From contig NZ_CP121463.1 in NCBI RefSeq assembly GCF_029690065.1, forward strand, positions 186,001 through 250,000: a stretch of DNA of 64,000 bases, written 5' to 3'. This DNA is from Arthrobacter sp. Y-9 (lineage in GTDB: Bacteria > Actinomycetota > Actinomycetes > Actinomycetales > Micrococcaceae). Below the pieces are notes generated by a model that was not told the DNA's origin, did not search any database, and saw nothing but the letters and a program-made list of their open reading frames with translations. Every line of letters starts with the position of its first letter. The stretch's first letter is position 1. Shown in pieces: positions 63,587 to 64,000 of the stretch. The position numbers and the translations under genes are program-made.

Positions 63587-64000
63587 GTGGGATACACGCC
63601 GCGCGAGGAGCGCAAAGCACGACTGGCCGAGGCGGTCTGGGAGATCGTCCTGGACCAAGGCATCAGCGCCGTGTCGGTCCGAACGGTCGCGGCCCGGGCC
63701 GGGGTGGCCGTCGGTTCCTTGCGGCACTTGTTCCCGACGCAGTCCGAGCTGCTGGAGTTCTCCGCCGAACTCATGGTGGAGCGCGCCACGGAGCGGGTTT
63801 CGGCCTTGGTCCCGGGCACGGACCTAGTGGAGTACGTCCTCGCCGTGATCAGCGAACTCCTGCCGCTCACCCCGGACACCCGCCGCGAATTCGAACTCAA
63901 CATGGCCCTGATCGCGGAGACCCCGGGTCACCCCGGACTCGCCCGCGCCCGCGACGACGCCCATGCCCGCCTCCTGGACCTGTTCATCCGGCTGGCCGGG
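63587..64000 (+). CDS. TetR family regulator (C terminus beyond window)
   Basis: The first 138 residues of a TetR regulator. The N-terminal helix-turn-helix reads RKARLAEAVWEIVLDQGISA, VSVRTVAARAGVAVGSLRHLF, followed by PTQSELLEFSAELMVERA, with the ligand-binding helices after residue 60; the frame runs off the window end. The HTH is of the BetI/KstR-like type (VAVGSLRHLFPT). GTG at 63587 is chosen because it lies six bases behind TAGAAT and begins the conserved GYTPREERKARL; no ribosome site is present. It probably represses the divergent GAP-family gene and itself through 63534-63553. Confidence 0.88.
   Translation, partial: MGYTPREERKARLAEAVWEIVLDQGISAVSVRTVAARAGVAVGSLRHLFPTQSELLEFSAELMVERATERVSALVPGTDLVEYVLAVISELLPLTPDTRREFELNMALIAETPGHPGLARARDDAHARLLDLFIRLAG

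Overview
The window is high-G+C actinobacterial DNA, most likely from an Arthrobacter-like member of the Micrococcaceae. The evidence is a complete actinobacterial 16S-23S-5S rRNA operon with no tRNA in the 16S-23S spacer, a 94-residue HU protein, SMR-like high-G+C gene packing with many 4-base ATGA overlaps, and frequent GTG starts. Genus placement is an inference from the 16S text and was not checked against a database.

Layout. 140-1954: two-gene catabolic operon (YWTD beta-propeller, 3-hydroxyacyl-CoA dehydrogenase family) behind a pair of identical inverted repeats. 2151-3163: HU and a SAM methyltransferase. 3184-9152: rrn operon with two promoters, boxA-like sites and a pre-23S processing stem. 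9523-20470: housekeeping and unlinked genes (patatin, LysE-type exporter, fused CopD-CtaG copper/cytochrome oxidase assembly protein coupled to an NHL-thioredoxin protein, HerA-like ATPase with a membrane protein, DinB and GNAT proteins). 20671-31313: a divergent cluster with GNAT, FAD/NAD(P)-binding protein, polar amino acid ABC transporter and three luciferase-like monooxygenases plus a DUF1684 protein. It resembles the Bacillus ytmI/sna-cmo S-alkyl-cysteine salvage operon in composition. 31424-34006: small orphan genes including a Tat-exported protein. 34515-37725: AraC regulator, WYL regulator divergent from a second DinB protein, and an unknown protein.

37927-49219 is a complete trans-4-hydroxy-L-proline catabolic regulon: ABC transporter, DHDPS-family deaminase, proline-racemase-family epimerase, ornithine-cyclodeaminase-family reductase, GntR regulator, three-subunit FAD/2Fe-2S dehydrogenase and an alpha-ketoglutarate semialdehyde dehydrogenase. 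Proline itself is handled by putA (56989-60546) next to a divergent LysR gene. Between them, 49755-54342 is a lower-G+C, TTA-containing five-gene block: a small secreted protein resembling beta/gamma-crystallin killer-toxin-like proteins, a lipoprotein, a peptidoglycan-binding efflux adaptor, an ABC ATPase with an apparent CTG start, and a MacB/FtsX permease. This is the most unusual system in the window. 54550-55739 holds a small stress-type group (CsbD, MarR). 60639-64000 holds an orphan solute-binding protein that is a paralog of the one in the sulfur-type cluster, an unknown protein, a GAP-family membrane protein and a TetR gene cut by the window end.

Across these regions two dispersed patterns stand out: three intergenic palindromes of exactly 59 bp with the same 21-17-21 architecture and covarying arms (15758, 20537, 60567), and six genes without Shine-Dalgarno sequences whose -10-like hexamer lies exactly six bases before the start codon, as expected for leaderless transcripts.
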